Positions 42,169 to 51,760 of a DNA stretch of 64,000 nucleotides are shown piece after piece. Each line of letters opens with the position of its first letter. Within the stretch, counting starts at the first letter, position 1. The DNA is from Pseudothioclava sp033100795. Lineage in GTDB: Bacteria > Pseudomonadota > Alphaproteobacteria > Rhodobacterales > Rhodobacteraceae. The notes below the pieces were generated by a model that searched no databases, was not told the origin of the DNA, and saw only the letters and a list, made by a program, of their open reading frames with translations. A program made the translations under genes and the position numbers. The stretch is taken from assembly GCF_033100795.1 (NCBI RefSeq), contig NZ_JAWLVI010000005.1, positions 124,001 through 188,000 of the forward strand. Direction: 5' to 3'.

Positions 42169-43065
42169 ATGAGAATGCGCTTTGCGACTTTCTGCCGCTC
42201 TTTTGCGGTTGCTTCGACGTCCATGCTGATTGCCGGACAGGTTTTTGCTCAGGACATGATCAAAGGGTTGCCGGTGATCGGTAAGCCCATGGCGGGCGGT
42301 CTGGGGTTCCAGCCGGCGTCTTCGGAACTGGCGCATGACCAGCAATGGCTGGACGGAATGCTGCTGACGATCATCACGGTGATCACGCTTTTCGTCGTTG
42401 CGCTGCTGGTCTATGTGATGCTGCGCTTCAACCAGAAGGCCAATAAGACGCCTGCGCGGTTCACGCATAACCAGCCGCTCGAACTGGCCTGGACGCTGAT
42501 CCCGATCCTGATCCTTGTGGTTGTCGGCTCGTTCTCGCTGCCGACGCTGCGCAACCAGCAGACCATGCCCAAGGCCGACATCACGCTGAAAGCGACCGGC
42601 TATCAGTGGTATTGGGGCTACGAATACCCCGAAGAGGGGATCGCCTTTGACTCGCTGATGCTTGCGAAAGAAGAGCTTGCCGCCAACGGCTATGCTGAGG
42701 ATGAATATCTGCTCGCCACCGATAACGCGATTGTCCTGCCTGTCGGCAAGACCGTTGTGATCAACGTGACCGGCGCGGATGTGATCCATTCATGGGCGAT
42801 GCCGGCCTTTGCGGTCAAGCAGGATGCGGTTCCGGGCCGGACCGCGCAGCTTTGGTTCAACACCGAGAAAGAAGGCGTCTACTTCGGACAGTGCTCTGAA
42901 CTGTGTGGCATCAACCACGCCTATATGCCGATCGTCGTGAAAGTCGTCTCCGAAGACGTCTACGCCAAATGGGTCGAGCGCGCGCAGGCGGGCTTCCCCG
43001 AGGGCGAGGAAATCCTCGTGTCCGCTTCGGGCGAGGGTGAGATCGTCAAACTGGCCTCGAACTGA
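42169..43065 (+). CDS. ctaC: Cytochrome c oxidase subunit II
   Basis: Periplasm-facing CuA subunit of the aa3 oxidase, taking electrons from cytochrome c. The 298-residue protein has a signal peptide (ending VFAQ), two membrane helices and the CuA ligands His207, Cys242, Cys246, His250 and Met253 (CSELCGINHAYM), with the electron-entry stretch YQWYWGYEYP. It begins the ctaC-ctaB-orf-ctaG-ctaE cluster. Subunit I is not here, as in Paracoccus and Rhodobacter where ctaD is separate. Confidence 0.96.
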   Translation: MRMRFATFCRSFAVASTSMLIAGQVFAQDMIKGLPVIGKPMAGGLGFQPASSELAHDQQWLDGMLLTIITVITLFVVALLVYVMLRFNQKANKTPARFTHNQPLELAWTLIPILILVVVGSFSLPTLRNQQTMPKADITLKATGYQWYWGYEYPEEGIAFDSLMLAKEELAANGYAEDEYLLATDNAIVLPVGKTVVINVTGADVIHSWAMPAFAVKQDAVPGRTAQLWFNTEKEGVYFGQCSELCGINHAYMPIVVKVVSEDVYAKWVERAQAGFPEGEEILVSASGEGEIVKLASN

Positions 43066-43088
43066 TCGGCAAGGCGAGGGCACAGACC

Positions 43089-44021
43089 ATGAGCGACATC
43101 GGCTATCTCGATCAGGGCAAGGAAGCGCAGTTCGGCGATTACGTCGCGCTTCTCAAGCCGCGGGTGATGTCGCTTGTGGTGTTCACCGCCTTTGTCGGGC
43201 TGGTTGTGGCGCCCGTGCCGGTGCATCCGTTCGTCGGCTTTGTCGCGATCCTGTTCATCGCGCTTGGCGGTGGTGCCTCGGGCGCGCTGAACATGTGGTA
43301 TGATGCCGACATCGACCGGATCATGCGCCGCACCAAAGGCCGCCCGATTCCGGCGGGTCTTGTGACCGAGGGTGAGGCGCTTGGCTTCGGGCTGGCGCTG
43401 GCGGGGATTTCCTGCGTGATGCTGGCGCTGGCCGCCAATATCTTTGCGGGCGCCTTTCTGGCCTTCACGATCTTCTTCTACGCTGTGGTCTATACGATGT
43501 GGCTCAAGCGCTCGACGCCGCAGAACATCGTGATCGGTGGCGCGGCGGGGGCTTTCCCGCCGATGATCGGTTGGGCTGTGGCGACGGGGGGCGTGAGCCT
43601 TGAATCTGTCGCGATGTTCATGCTGGTCTTCCTTTGGACGCCGCCGCATTTCTGGTCGCTCGCGCTGTTCATGAAGGACGATTATTCGAATGCGGGCGTG
43701 CCGATGCTGACGGTGACGCATGGCCGCAAGGCGACGCGCCTGCAAATTCTGGTCTACACGCTGATCCTTGCGCCGGTGGCGATTGGCACAGCGTTCACCT
43801 CGATCGGCGGGCCGGTCTATCTGGCGGTGTCGCTGGCGCTGAATGCGCTGTTCCTGAAGGGGGCATGGGGCATTTATCGCCGCGCCGAAGATACCGCGAC
43901 CGATGACCGATACGCCTATGAAAAGCGCTTCTTCTATTTCTCGCTCCTCTATCTGTTCGGCCACTTCTTGGCCCTGCTGATCGAGAAGGGGCTGACCTAT
44001 TTCGGACTGGGGGGCTGGTAA
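43089..44021 (+). CDS. ctaB: Protoheme IX farnesyltransferase (heme O synthase)
   Basis: UbiA-family membrane enzyme of 310 residues that farnesylates heme b to heme O on the way to heme A. The first Asp motif NMWYDADIDRIMRRTKGRP and about nine helices are visible. It lies 23 bases after ctaC and one base before the 64-codon gene. The aa3 assembly genes around it make the identity secure. Confidence 0.95.
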   Translation: MSDIGYLDQGKEAQFGDYVALLKPRVMSLVVFTAFVGLVVAPVPVHPFVGFVAILFIALGGGASGALNMWYDADIDRIMRRTKGRPIPAGLVTEGEALGFGLALAGISCVMLALAANIFAGAFLAFTIFFYAVVYTMWLKRSTPQNIVIGGAAGAFPPMIGWAVATGGVSLESVAMFMLVFLWTPPHFWSLALFMKDDYSNAGVPMLTVTHGRKATRLQILVYTLILAPVAIGTAFTSIGGPVYLAVSLALNALFLKGAWGIYRRAEDTATDDRYAYEKRFFYFSLLYLFGHFLALLIEKGLTYFGLGGW

Positions 44022-44022
44022 G

Positions 44023-44217
44023 ATGGCATTGACCCGTGACACCGACCTTCACCGCCGCCGCCTGTCGCGCAACCTTGGGCTTGGCGTCGTGCTGATCGGC
44101 TTTGCCGCGCTTGTCTTCGGTCTGACAATTGCCAAGGTGCAAAGCGGATCCAAGCTGGAAGCCTATGACCACCAGCCGCGCGTGACGCTGCTTCCTGCAA
44201 CGGGGGCCGGCCAGTGA
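44023..44217 (+). CDS. Small single-helix protein of the cta cluster
   Basis: A 64-residue protein with one hydrophobic helix (LGLGVVLIGFAALVFGLTIA) after a basic N-terminus. A short gene in this slot between ctaB and ctaG is common in related bacteria (CoxF-like) and it probably assists oxidase assembly; the function is not established. The stop overlaps the ctaG GTG start (GTGA). Confidence 0.78.
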   Translation: MALTRDTDLHRRRLSRNLGLGVVLIGFAALVFGLTIAKVQSGSKLEAYDHQPRVTLLPATGAGQ

Positions 44218-44792
44218 AAAAGATGGACGCCAATACGCGCATCGTGACCCGCCTGATCGGAGTGATCCTGATCATGGGCGCGGGCGCGTGGGCGGCGGTT
44301 CCGTTTTATGACTGGTTCTGCCGGACGACCGGATTCGCGGGCACGACGCAGGTCTCGGAGGCGGGTGCGGACCGTATTCTGGACGAGGAAGTGACGGTCT
44401 ATTTCGTCGCCAATCTCGCGCGGGATATGCCGTGGCAGTTCAAGCCCGCCCAGACCAAGATGACCATGAAGATCGGCGAGACGGGGCTGGCCTTCTACGA
44501 GGCCTACAACCCGACCGACCGCGCGATCGCGGGCACCGCAAGCTACAATGTCGCGCCCGATCTGGCGGGTGGCTTTTTCGACAAGATCGAGTGCTTCTGC
44601 TTTACCGAGCAGGTCTTGCAGCCGGGCGAGCGTGTCGAAATGCCGGTCAGCTTCTACGTTGATCCCGATCTGGTCGATGACGCGGATGCCGGGCATATCC
44701 GCGAGATAACGCTTTCTTACACTTTCTTCGAAACCGATTTGCCCACGCAGCAGGCGGCGCTGGCCGCGCCCGTGCGGGCCAATGTCAACTGA
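44214..44792 (+). CDS. ctaG: Copper chaperone for cytochrome c oxidase (CtaG/Cox11)
   Basis: Membrane-anchored copper chaperone of 192 residues that delivers copper to the CuB site of subunit I. It has one N-terminal helix, FYDWFCRTTGFAGTT and the copper motif CFCF (Cys127, Cys129) in IECFCFTEQ. The GTG start overlaps the preceding gene; an ATG three codons later is an alternative. Confidence 0.94.
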   Translation: MKKMDANTRIVTRLIGVILIMGAGAWAAVPFYDWFCRTTGFAGTTQVSEAGADRILDEEVTVYFVANLARDMPWQFKPAQTKMTMKIGETGLAFYEAYNPTDRAIAGTASYNVAPDLAGGFFDKIECFCFTEQVLQPGERVEMPVSFYVDPDLVDDADAGHIREITLSYTFFETDLPTQQAALAAPVRANVN

Positions 44793-44811
44793 GGCCAACA
44801 GGAACCGAAAA

Positions 44812-45612
44812 ATGGCGCACGCAAAGAACCACGACTACCACATCCTTCCGCCCTCGATCTGGCCGCTGCTTAGCTCGCTCGGCGCCTTCATCATGCTCTT
44901 CGGGGCCGTGATGTGGATGAAGGATGTTACGCCCTACATCTTCTTTATCGGCCTGCTGCTGGTGCTTTATTGCATGTTCGGCTGGTGGTCGGATGTTGTC
45001 CACGAAGGCGAGGTGGGGGATCACACGCCCGTCGTTCGCATCGGCCTGCGCTACGGGTTCATCCTGTTCATCATGTCCGAGGTGATGTTCTTCTCGGCAT
45101 GGTTCTGGACCTTCTTCAAGCACGCGATGTATCCGATGGGGCCGCTTAGCCCCGCCGTTGATGGCGTCTGGCCGCCTGCGGGGATCGAGACCTTCGACCC
45201 TTGGCACCTGCCGCTGATCAACACGGTGATCCTGCTGCTGTCGGGCGTCACCCTGACCTGGGCGCACCACGCACTAGCGCATGAGAACAACCGCAAAGAC
45301 GTGAAGAATGGCCTGATCCTGACGGTCATGCTGGGTGCGCTGTTCACCGTTTTCCAAGCCTATGAATACAGCCACGCGCAGTTCGGCCTTGCTGGCAATA
45401 TCTATGGAGCCAGCTTCTTTATGGCGACGGGCTTCCACGGGATGCATGTGATTATCGGCACGATCTTCCTGCTGGTTTGCCTGATCCGCATTCTCAAGGG
45501 CCAGATGACGCCCGAGCGTCATGTCGGCTTCGAGGCCGCTGCATGGTATTGGCACTTCGTCGATGTGGTCTGGCTGTTCCTCTTCGCTTCGATTTATATC
45601 TGGGGTCAGTAA
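44812..45612 (+). CDS. ctaE: Cytochrome c oxidase subunit III
   Basis: Integral subunit of 266 residues with about seven helices. Typical stretches are HDYHILPPSIWPLL, FILFIMSEVMFFSAWFWTFF and GFHGMHVIIGTIFL. Start: ATG behind AGGAAC, 19 bases after ctaG. It completes the structural genes present in this cluster. Confidence 0.95.
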   Translation: MAHAKNHDYHILPPSIWPLLSSLGAFIMLFGAVMWMKDVTPYIFFIGLLLVLYCMFGWWSDVVHEGEVGDHTPVVRIGLRYGFILFIMSEVMFFSAWFWTFFKHAMYPMGPLSPAVDGVWPPAGIETFDPWHLPLINTVILLLSGVTLTWAHHALAHENNRKDVKNGLILTVMLGALFTVFQAYEYSHAQFGLAGNIYGASFFMATGFHGMHVIIGTIFLLVCLIRILKGQMTPERHVGFEAAAWYWHFVDVVWLFLFASIYIWGQ

Positions 45613-45684
45613 GTCACCTCTTCCTTTTCGGGAAACGCGCGCGGCGCGGGGGGCGACCCTCGCGCCGATTATTTTGGGGGGCAT

Positions 45685-46362
45685 ATGACCCGATACATCT
45701 TTCCGCTGATCCTTGGCCTTGGCGGTATTGCGATTCTGTTGTGGCTGGGCTTTTGGCAGCTTGACCGTCTGGCGTGGAAAGAGGCGATGCTGGCCGAGAT
45801 CGAGGCGCAGATTTCAGCCGCACCGGAGGGGCTTCCGCCCGAGGGCACCGACACCCGTCCGCTGAAATACCAGCCCGTGCGGCTGGTGGGGGCGACGACG
45901 GGGCAGGAAATTCTGGTTCTGTCGGGCAAGAAGGGGATCGGCGCGGGCTATCAGGTGATCTCGGCCTTTGAGACCGGCGAAGGGCGGCGCGTTCTGGTCG
46001 ATCTGGGCTTCGTGGCCGAGGCGCAAAAGGCCGCCCCGCGCCCCGCGACCGCGATGATCGTCGAGGGCAATCTGCACTGGCCGGAAGAGGCCGACAGCTA
46101 CACCCCGCCGCCCGATCCGAAAACGGGCATGTGGTTCGCGCGTGACGTTGCGCCGATGGCCGCGTCCCTTGGGACCGAGCCTGTCTTCGTCGTCGCTGCG
46201 CGCATTGACGGTGCGGCGTCGGGTATCGAGCCTCGCCCCATCGCGATTACCGGCATTCCGAATGACCACCTCAACTACGCGATTACATGGTTTTCGCTCG
46301 CATTTGTCTGGGCGGTAATGACATTGGCCTTGTTGTGGCGTATCAGGCGGCAACAGATCTGA
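45685..46362 (+). CDS. SURF1-family oxidase assembly factor
   Basis: SURF1 protein of 225 residues, involved in heme A insertion into subunit I. Two helices frame a periplasmic domain: LGFWQLDRLAWKE at the N-terminus, YQPVRLVG and VLVDLGFV in the middle, NDHLNYAITWFSLAFVWAVM at the C-terminus. It follows ctaE and lies eight bases before thrC. Confidence 0.93.
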   Translation: MTRYIFPLILGLGGIAILLWLGFWQLDRLAWKEAMLAEIEAQISAAPEGLPPEGTDTRPLKYQPVRLVGATTGQEILVLSGKKGIGAGYQVISAFETGEGRRVLVDLGFVAEAQKAAPRPATAMIVEGNLHWPEEADSYTPPPDPKTGMWFARDVAPMAASLGTEPVFVVAARIDGAASGIEPRPIAITGIPNDHLNYAITWFSLAFVWAVMTLALLWRIRRQQI

Positions 46363-46370
46363 GGAACCCT

Positions 46371-47768
46371 ATGCGTTATATCTCGACCCGGGGGGCGGCC
46401 CCCGTCCTGACCTTTGCCGAAGCGATGATGACGGGGCTTGCCCGTGACGGCGGGCTTTATGTCCCAGAGACCGTTCCGCAGTTCACCGCCGAAGAAATCG
46501 CGGCGCTTGCGGGCCAGCCCTACGAAGAGGTGGCCTTCCGCGTGATGAAGCCGTTTTGCGGCGACAGCTTTACCGACGCCGAGCTGAAAGGCGCGATCTC
46601 GCGCGCCTATGCGGGCTTTGGCCATGCCGCCCGGGCGCCGATGGTGCAACTGGCGCCCAATCACTTCCTGCTGGAGCTGTTCCACGGGCCGACCCTCGCG
46701 TTCAAAGACTTCGCAATGCAGGTGATTGGCCAGCTGTTCCAGATCGCGCTCGCGAAAGCGGACAAGCGGATCACCATCGTGGGCGCGACCTCGGGCGATA
46801 CCGGTTCGGCCGCGATCGAGGCGTTCCGCGGTCTTGAGAATGTCGATGTGTTCATCCTCTTCCCGCATGGCCGCGTGTCCGAAGTGCAGCGCCGCCAGAT
46901 GACGACGCCCGTCGAGGCCAACGTCCACGCGCTCGCGCTTGAGGGCGATTTCGACGACTGTCAGGGCAAGCTCAAGGATATGTTCAACCACTTCGAGTTC
47001 CGCGATGAGGTGGGGCTTGCCGGTGTGAACTCGATCAACTTTGCCCGCGTGCTTGCGCAGATCGTCTATTTCTTCGCCTCGGCTGTGGCACTTGGCGCGC
47101 CGCACCGCAAGGTGAGCTTCACCGTGCCGACCGGCAATTTCGGCGATATTTTCGCGGGCTTCCTTGCCAAGGAGATGGGGCTGCCGATCGAGCGCTTGGT
47201 GATTGCGACCAACCAGAACGACATTCTGGATCGCTGCATCAAGCAAGGCGCCTATGAAAAGAAAGGCGTCAAACCGTCGATCAGCCCGTCGATGGACATC
47301 GAGGTCAGCTCGAACTTTGAGCGCGCGCTGTTCTGGGCCTATGGCAAGGATGGGGCAGCGATTTCGGCGCTGATGACCGAGCTGAATGAAACCGGCCGCT
47401 TTACCGTGTCCGACAACGCGATGGGCGCGCTTTTGGCGCAATACGATTCCGGCATGATCGACGAAGAGGGCACGCTGGCCGTGATCTCTCGCACGCTGAA
47501 GGACAGCGCGGAACTGCTGTGCCCGCATTCGGCGGTAGGTGTCGGTGTGGCCGAGGCCGCGCTGGCCAAGGCGCCCGAGGTGCCGATGATCACGCTGGCC
47601 ACCGCGCATCCGGCCAAGTTCCCCGATGCGGTCGAGAAAGCCTCTGGTATCCGCCCGCCCTTGCCGCCGCGCATGGCCGATCTGTTCGAGCGCGACGAGC
47701 GTGTGACCCGTGTGCCGAACGACCTTGCCGCGCTTGAGGCGCTGATCCAGGAGCGCCGCCGCAAGTGA
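46371..47768 (+). CDS. thrC: Threonine synthase
   Basis: PLP enzyme of 465 residues converting O-phosphohomoserine to threonine. MRYISTRG opens the protein, the PLP lysine is in HGPTLAFKDFAMQ, and GATSGDTGSAAIEAF and PTGNFGDIFAGF follow. This is the long class found in proteobacteria and fungi. GAGGAACCCT precedes the ATG. The stop overlaps the GTG of the M16 peptidase gene. Confidence 0.95.
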   Translation: MRYISTRGAAPVLTFAEAMMTGLARDGGLYVPETVPQFTAEEIAALAGQPYEEVAFRVMKPFCGDSFTDAELKGAISRAYAGFGHAARAPMVQLAPNHFLLELFHGPTLAFKDFAMQVIGQLFQIALAKADKRITIVGATSGDTGSAAIEAFRGLENVDVFILFPHGRVSEVQRRQMTTPVEANVHALALEGDFDDCQGKLKDMFNHFEFRDEVGLAGVNSINFARVLAQIVYFFASAVALGAPHRKVSFTVPTGNFGDIFAGFLAKEMGLPIERLVIATNQNDILDRCIKQGAYEKKGVKPSISPSMDIEVSSNFERALFWAYGKDGAAISALMTELNETGRFTVSDNAMGALLAQYDSGMIDEEGTLAVISRTLKDSAELLCPHSAVGVGVAEAALAKAPEVPMITLATAHPAKFPDAVEKASGIRPPLPPRMADLFERDERVTRVPNDLAALEALIQERRRK

Positions 47769-49024
47769 TCGAAGTTACGGAACTGTCGAACGGCCTGCGC
47801 GTCGTGACCGAGCTGATGCCGGGGATCGCCTCGGCAACCGTGGGGATTTGGGTCGAGGCAGGCGGGCGTGACGAGCGGGCCGAGCAGAACGGCATCGCCC
47901 ATTTCCTTGAGCATATGGCCTTCAAGGGAACCAAAACGCGCAGCGCGCTGCAGATCGCGGAATCGATCGAGGATGTGGGCGGCTATATCAACGCCTATAC
48001 CTCGCGCGAGGTGACGGCCTATTACGCGCGGGTTCTTGAGGACCATGTGCCGCTGGCGCTGGATGTGATTTCGGATATCGTGCTGAACCCCGTGTTCGAC
48101 CCGCGCGAGATCGAGGTCGAGCGCCATGTGATCTTGCAAGAAATCGGGCAATCCCTTGATACGCCCGACGATGTGATTTTCGACTGGCTGCAAGAGGCGG
48201 CCTATCCCGATCAGGCGATGGGCCGCACCATTCTGGGTCCGGCTGAGCGGGTGTCCTCTTTCACACGCGTTGATCTGTCGGGGTTTGTGGCTGAACATTA
48301 CGGACCGAACCGGATGATCCTGTCGGCGGCGGGCGCGGTGGATCACGCCGCTATCGTCAAGCAGGCCGAGCAGGTTTTCGGGCATTTGTTGCCCGTGGTC
48401 GCGCCCGCACCGCAGCCCTCGATCTGGATGGGCAACGAGCGGCGCGAGGTGAAAACTCTTGAGCAGGCGCATTTCGCGCTTGGCATCGAGGGGCCGAATT
48501 ACCGCGATGACGATCTGTTCACCGCGCAGGTCTATACCAGCGCGCTTGGCGGTGGCATGTCCTCGCGGCTGTTCCAGAAAATCCGTGAAGAGCGGGGGCT
48601 GTGCTACACGATTTTTGCGCAGGCCTCGGCCTATGCGGATACGGGGATGATCACCGTTTACGCGGGCACTTCGGGCGACGAGATCGCCGAGCTGAGCCAT
48701 CTGACCATCGACGAGCTGAAACGCTCTGCCGATGACATGAGCGAGGCCGAGGTCGAGCGCGCCCGTGTGCAGATGAAGGCCGGTATGCTGATGGGGCTGG
48801 AAAGCGCCTCCTCGCGGGCTGAACGCATGGCGCGTAACCTTGCCGTCTGGGGCCGTGTGCCCGGGATCGAGGAAACCGCCGAGAAGATTGATGCGGTGAC
48901 GCTGGACAAAGTGCGCGATTTCGCGGGCCGTCTGGCGGGGCAGGGGCAATCGGCGCTGGCGCTTTACGGTCCGGTCTCCAAGGCGCCCGATCTGGCGGAT
49001 CTGCGCCGGAGGCTGGCCGCCTGA
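47765..49024 (+). CDS. M16-family zinc peptidase
   Basis: Insulinase/processing-peptidase-type protein of 419 residues. The inverted zinc motif HFLEH is at residues 46-50, and the distal glutamate is in the EIEVERHVILQEI region, so it should be catalytically active. It starts with GTG overlapping the thrC stop and ends overlapping the GNAT ATG (TGATG). The substrate is unknown; the family resembles mitochondrial processing peptidase beta. Confidence 0.92.
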   Translation: MIEVTELSNGLRVVTELMPGIASATVGIWVEAGGRDERAEQNGIAHFLEHMAFKGTKTRSALQIAESIEDVGGYINAYTSREVTAYYARVLEDHVPLALDVISDIVLNPVFDPREIEVERHVILQEIGQSLDTPDDVIFDWLQEAAYPDQAMGRTILGPAERVSSFTRVDLSGFVAEHYGPNRMILSAAGAVDHAAIVKQAEQVFGHLLPVVAPAPQPSIWMGNERREVKTLEQAHFALGIEGPNYRDDDLFTAQVYTSALGGGMSSRLFQKIREERGLCYTIFAQASAYADTGMITVYAGTSGDEIAELSHLTIDELKRSADDMSEAEVERARVQMKAGMLMGLESASSRAERMARNLAVWGRVPGIEETAEKIDAVTLDKVRDFAGRLAGQGQSALALYGPVSKAPDLADLRRRLAA

Positions 49025-49608
49025 TGCTGACCCGCCGCCGGAAGCCGAAGATCGAGACAGAGCGTATGACGCTGCGCCTGCCCACGCATTCGGATTACGG
49101 CGATTGGGCGCGCTTGCGCGAGGAAAGCCGCGAGTTTCTGATGCCGTGGGAGCCTGCGTGGTCCTCGGATCACCTTGGCCGCAAGGCGTTCACCAACCGC
49201 GTCTATTGGGCGTCGCGCGCCGAAGGGGCGGGAACGGCGGTGCCGTTTTTCCTGATCCGGCGGACGGACGCGCACGTTCTGGGGGCGATCACGCTGGATA
49301 ATATCCGGCGCGGGCCGGCGCAGGCGGGGACGCTTGGCTATTGGGTGGGCCAGCGATACGCGCGGCAGGGCTATATGCGCGAGGCGCTGGATGCGGTTGT
49401 GCATTACGCCTTTAAAGTGCTGGATCTAAGCCGCCTTGAGGCCGCCTGCCTGCCGGAAAACGCCGCCTCGCGCGGGGTGCTGGAAAAGGCGGGTTTCAAA
49501 TACGAGGGCGTCGCGCAAAGCTACCTGCAAATCAACGGGCGTTGGCGCAACCATGTGCTCTACGCCAATCTGCGCTATGATCGGCGTGGCCGGACGGATG
49601 TCGGCTAG
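49024..49608 (+). CDS. GNAT acetyltransferase, RimJ-like
   Basis: A 194-residue N-acetyltransferase with MTLRLPTHSDYGDWARLREES, the acetyl-CoA loop YWVGQRYARQGYMREAL and LSRLEAACLPENAASRGVLEKAGF. The pattern matches RimJ-type enzymes that acetylate ribosomal-protein or other N-termini. It is translationally coupled to the M16 peptidase gene. Confidence 0.88.
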   Translation: MLTRRRKPKIETERMTLRLPTHSDYGDWARLREESREFLMPWEPAWSSDHLGRKAFTNRVYWASRAEGAGTAVPFFLIRRTDAHVLGAITLDNIRRGPAQAGTLGYWVGQRYARQGYMREALDAVVHYAFKVLDLSRLEAACLPENAASRGVLEKAGFKYEGVAQSYLQINGRWRNHVLYANLRYDRRGRTDVG

Positions 49609-49632
49609 GGCCAGAACTATTGGGAAATCGCG

Positions 49633-51030
49633 ATGCTGAACGCCGCTGATGTCACCTTTGCCGAAACCCTGACCAATGCGATGCCGGACCTGTCTGTCGG
49701 TCCGGCCGAGCCGCGCTACCTGGAGGAGCCGCGCGGGCGCTTTAGGGGGCAGGGTGGTTTGCTGGTGCGCCCCGCCTCGACCGATCAGGTCGCGGGTGTT
49801 TTGCGGCTGTGCAATGCGGCCTCGGTCGGCGTGGTTCCTTATGGCGGCGGGACGGGGCTTGTCGGTGGGCAGGTGATCGAGGATGGCCCCGCGCCGGTTA
49901 TCCTCTCGCTGGAAAAGATGACGGCGGTTCGGTCCATCGACCCGCATGTGATGGTGGTCGAGGCAGGGGCGACCTTGGCCGATGTGCAGGCCGCTGCCGA
50001 GGGGGTGGATCGGCTGTTCCCGCTGACCATCGCCAGCCAGGGGAGCGCGCGGATTGGCGGCTGTCTGGCGACCAACGCGGGCGGAGTGAACGTGCTGCGC
50101 TATGGCAATGCGCGCGAGCTGTGCCTTGGTGTCGAGGCGGTGCTGGCCGATGGCACAGTGATCTCGGGGCTGAAACGGCTGCGCAAGGATAACACCGGCT
50201 ATGACATCAAGGATCTGCTGATTGGCGCCGAGGGGACGCTTGGTGTGATTACGGCAGCCAGCCTGCGCCTGTTCCCGCGCCCTGCCGCGATTGGCACGGC
50301 GATGATGGTGGTGCCAGACCCGCAAGCGGCGCTTGACCTGCTGGCGTTGGCCGAGGCGCGGATGCCCGGTTGTGTGTCCGCGTTCGAATTGATCGCGCGG
50401 CAGGGACTGGCGTTTTTGGAGGCTGTGGGTCCAGCCGTGCAGCAGCCCTTTGCGCCCTTGCCCGCGTGGATGGTGCTGATCGAGATCGGCCTGCCTGTGG
50501 GGCTGAACCCCGAGCAATGCCTGACAGATCTGTTCGAGGCGGCAGGCGCGCTGGTGCAGGACGGGGTGATCGCGCAATCGCTGGCACAGCGCGCGCAGAT
50601 GTGGGCTTTGCGCGAGTCGATCCCCGAGGCGAACAAGCGGATCGGCTCGATTTCCAGCCACGACATTTCGGTGCCGCTGGAGTGCCTGCCCGCCTTTATC
50701 GACGAAGGCTACCGTCGCTTGGCCGCGTTGGGCGATATGCGGGTCAACTGCTTTGGCCATGTGGGCGACGGCAACCTGCATTACAACGCCTTCCCCGCTG
50801 AGGGGCGCGAGCGGGCCGCCTATGAGCCGATCCGCGAAGAGATCAAGTCAACCATCCACGAGCTGGTGCATGAGATGGGCGGCTCGGTCTCGGCCGAACA
50901 TGGGGTCGGGCGGCTGAAGGTGGGCGATCTGGAGCGTTTTGGCGATGCAGGCAAGATGGACGCGATGCGCGCGATCAAGGCGGCGCTGGACCCGAAGGGC
51001 ATCATGAACCCCGGCGCGGTGCTGCGCTAA
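49633..51030 (+). CDS. FAD-linked oxidase, GlcD/D-2-hydroxyacid dehydrogenase-like
   Basis: Flavoenzyme of 465 residues: PCMH-type FAD domain (VPYGGGTGLVGGQVI, SQGSARIGGCLATNAGG) and C-terminal FAD-oxidase domain with FGHVGDGNLHYN and EHGVGRLKVGDLERF. The family oxidises glycolate, D-lactate or D-2-hydroxyglutarate. Without GlcE/GlcF partners nearby, D-2-hydroxyglutarate or D-lactate is more likely than glycolate, but this is not settled. Confidence 0.88.
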   Translation: MLNAADVTFAETLTNAMPDLSVGPAEPRYLEEPRGRFRGQGGLLVRPASTDQVAGVLRLCNAASVGVVPYGGGTGLVGGQVIEDGPAPVILSLEKMTAVRSIDPHVMVVEAGATLADVQAAAEGVDRLFPLTIASQGSARIGGCLATNAGGVNVLRYGNARELCLGVEAVLADGTVISGLKRLRKDNTGYDIKDLLIGAEGTLGVITAASLRLFPRPAAIGTAMMVVPDPQAALDLLALAEARMPGCVSAFELIARQGLAFLEAVGPAVQQPFAPLPAWMVLIEIGLPVGLNPEQCLTDLFEAAGALVQDGVIAQSLAQRAQMWALRESIPEANKRIGSISSHDISVPLECLPAFIDEGYRRLAALGDMRVNCFGHVGDGNLHYNAFPAEGRERAAYEPIREEIKSTIHELVHEMGGSVSAEHGVGRLKVGDLERFGDAGKMDAMRAIKAALDPKGIMNPGAVLR

Positions 51031-51035
51031 CCCAA

Positions 51036-51064
51036 AGCGCCCCGCCGGAGACCGGAGGGGCGCT
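51036..51064 (+). terminator. Hairpin after the FAD-oxidase gene
   Basis: Stem AGCGCCCC/GGGGCGCT enclosing CCGG-AGA-CCGG, six bases after the stop. It is very stable but lacks a T-run. The ~90 bases between it and the converging apt stop hold nothing else recognised. Confidence 0.6.
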
Positions 51065-51153
51065 GGATGAGGTTCACGTGTTTGCAAGCAGCCGAACCAT
51101 CAACGCCACAACCCTAGCGCGATTCGTCTTGCGATTGTCTTAACAGCGGTCCG

Positions 51154-51684
51154 TCAAAGCCCCTCGAATTCGCACAGAACGCTGACATTCATCCCGAGGC
51201 TTTCCAGCAGCTTGCGCCCGCCAAGCTCGGGCAGGTCGACGATGAAGGAACAGCCGACGATTTCGCCGCCCAGTTTCTCGACCAGTTTGATCCCCGCCTC
51301 GCAGGTGCCGCCCGTCGCCAGAAGGTCATCCACGATCAGCACCTTCTCGCCCGGTGCGATCGCGTCTTCGTGCATCTCCATCACGGCCTCGCCATACTCC
51401 AGCGTATAGGCTTGGCTGATGGTTTGACCCGGCAGTTTGCCCTTCTTGCGGATCGGGACAAAGCCTTTCGAAAGCTGATGCGCAATCGCCCCGCCAAGGA
51501 TAAAGCCGCGTGCCTCCAGTCCGACGATCTTGTCGATCTGCTGACCGGCCCAAGGGTGTAACATCTGGTCAACCGCCATGCGAAACCCGCGCGGGTCGGC
51601 AAAAAGCGTGGTCACATCGCGAAACAGGATGCCCTCGTGCGGGAAGTCGGCGATGGTGCGGATATAGTCTTTGACGGATTTCAT
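51154..51684 (-). CDS. apt: Adenine phosphoribosyltransferase
   Basis: Salvage enzyme of 176 residues converting adenine and PRPP to AMP. The PRPP loop VLIVDDLLATGGT is present, with KDYIRTIADFPHEGILFRDVT at the N-terminus. It lies 76 bases after mtnP on the same strand: MtnP releases adenine from methylthioadenosine and Apt recaptures it. Confidence 0.95.
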   Translation of the reverse strand: MKSVKDYIRTIADFPHEGILFRDVTTLFADPRGFRMAVDQMLHPWAGQQIDKIVGLEARGFILGGAIAHQLSKGFVPIRKKGKLPGQTISQAYTLEYGEAVMEMHEDAIAPGEKVLIVDDLLATGGTCEAGIKLVEKLGGEIVGCSFIVDLPELGGRKLLESLGMNVSVLCEFEGL

Positions 51685-51760
51685 CGGTCAGGCTCCGAGG
51701 CTGTTAGGGGCGCGTCGCGGCGCGTTATCGGGTAGGGGAGGCGCGCAGGCAAGGGCTTGC

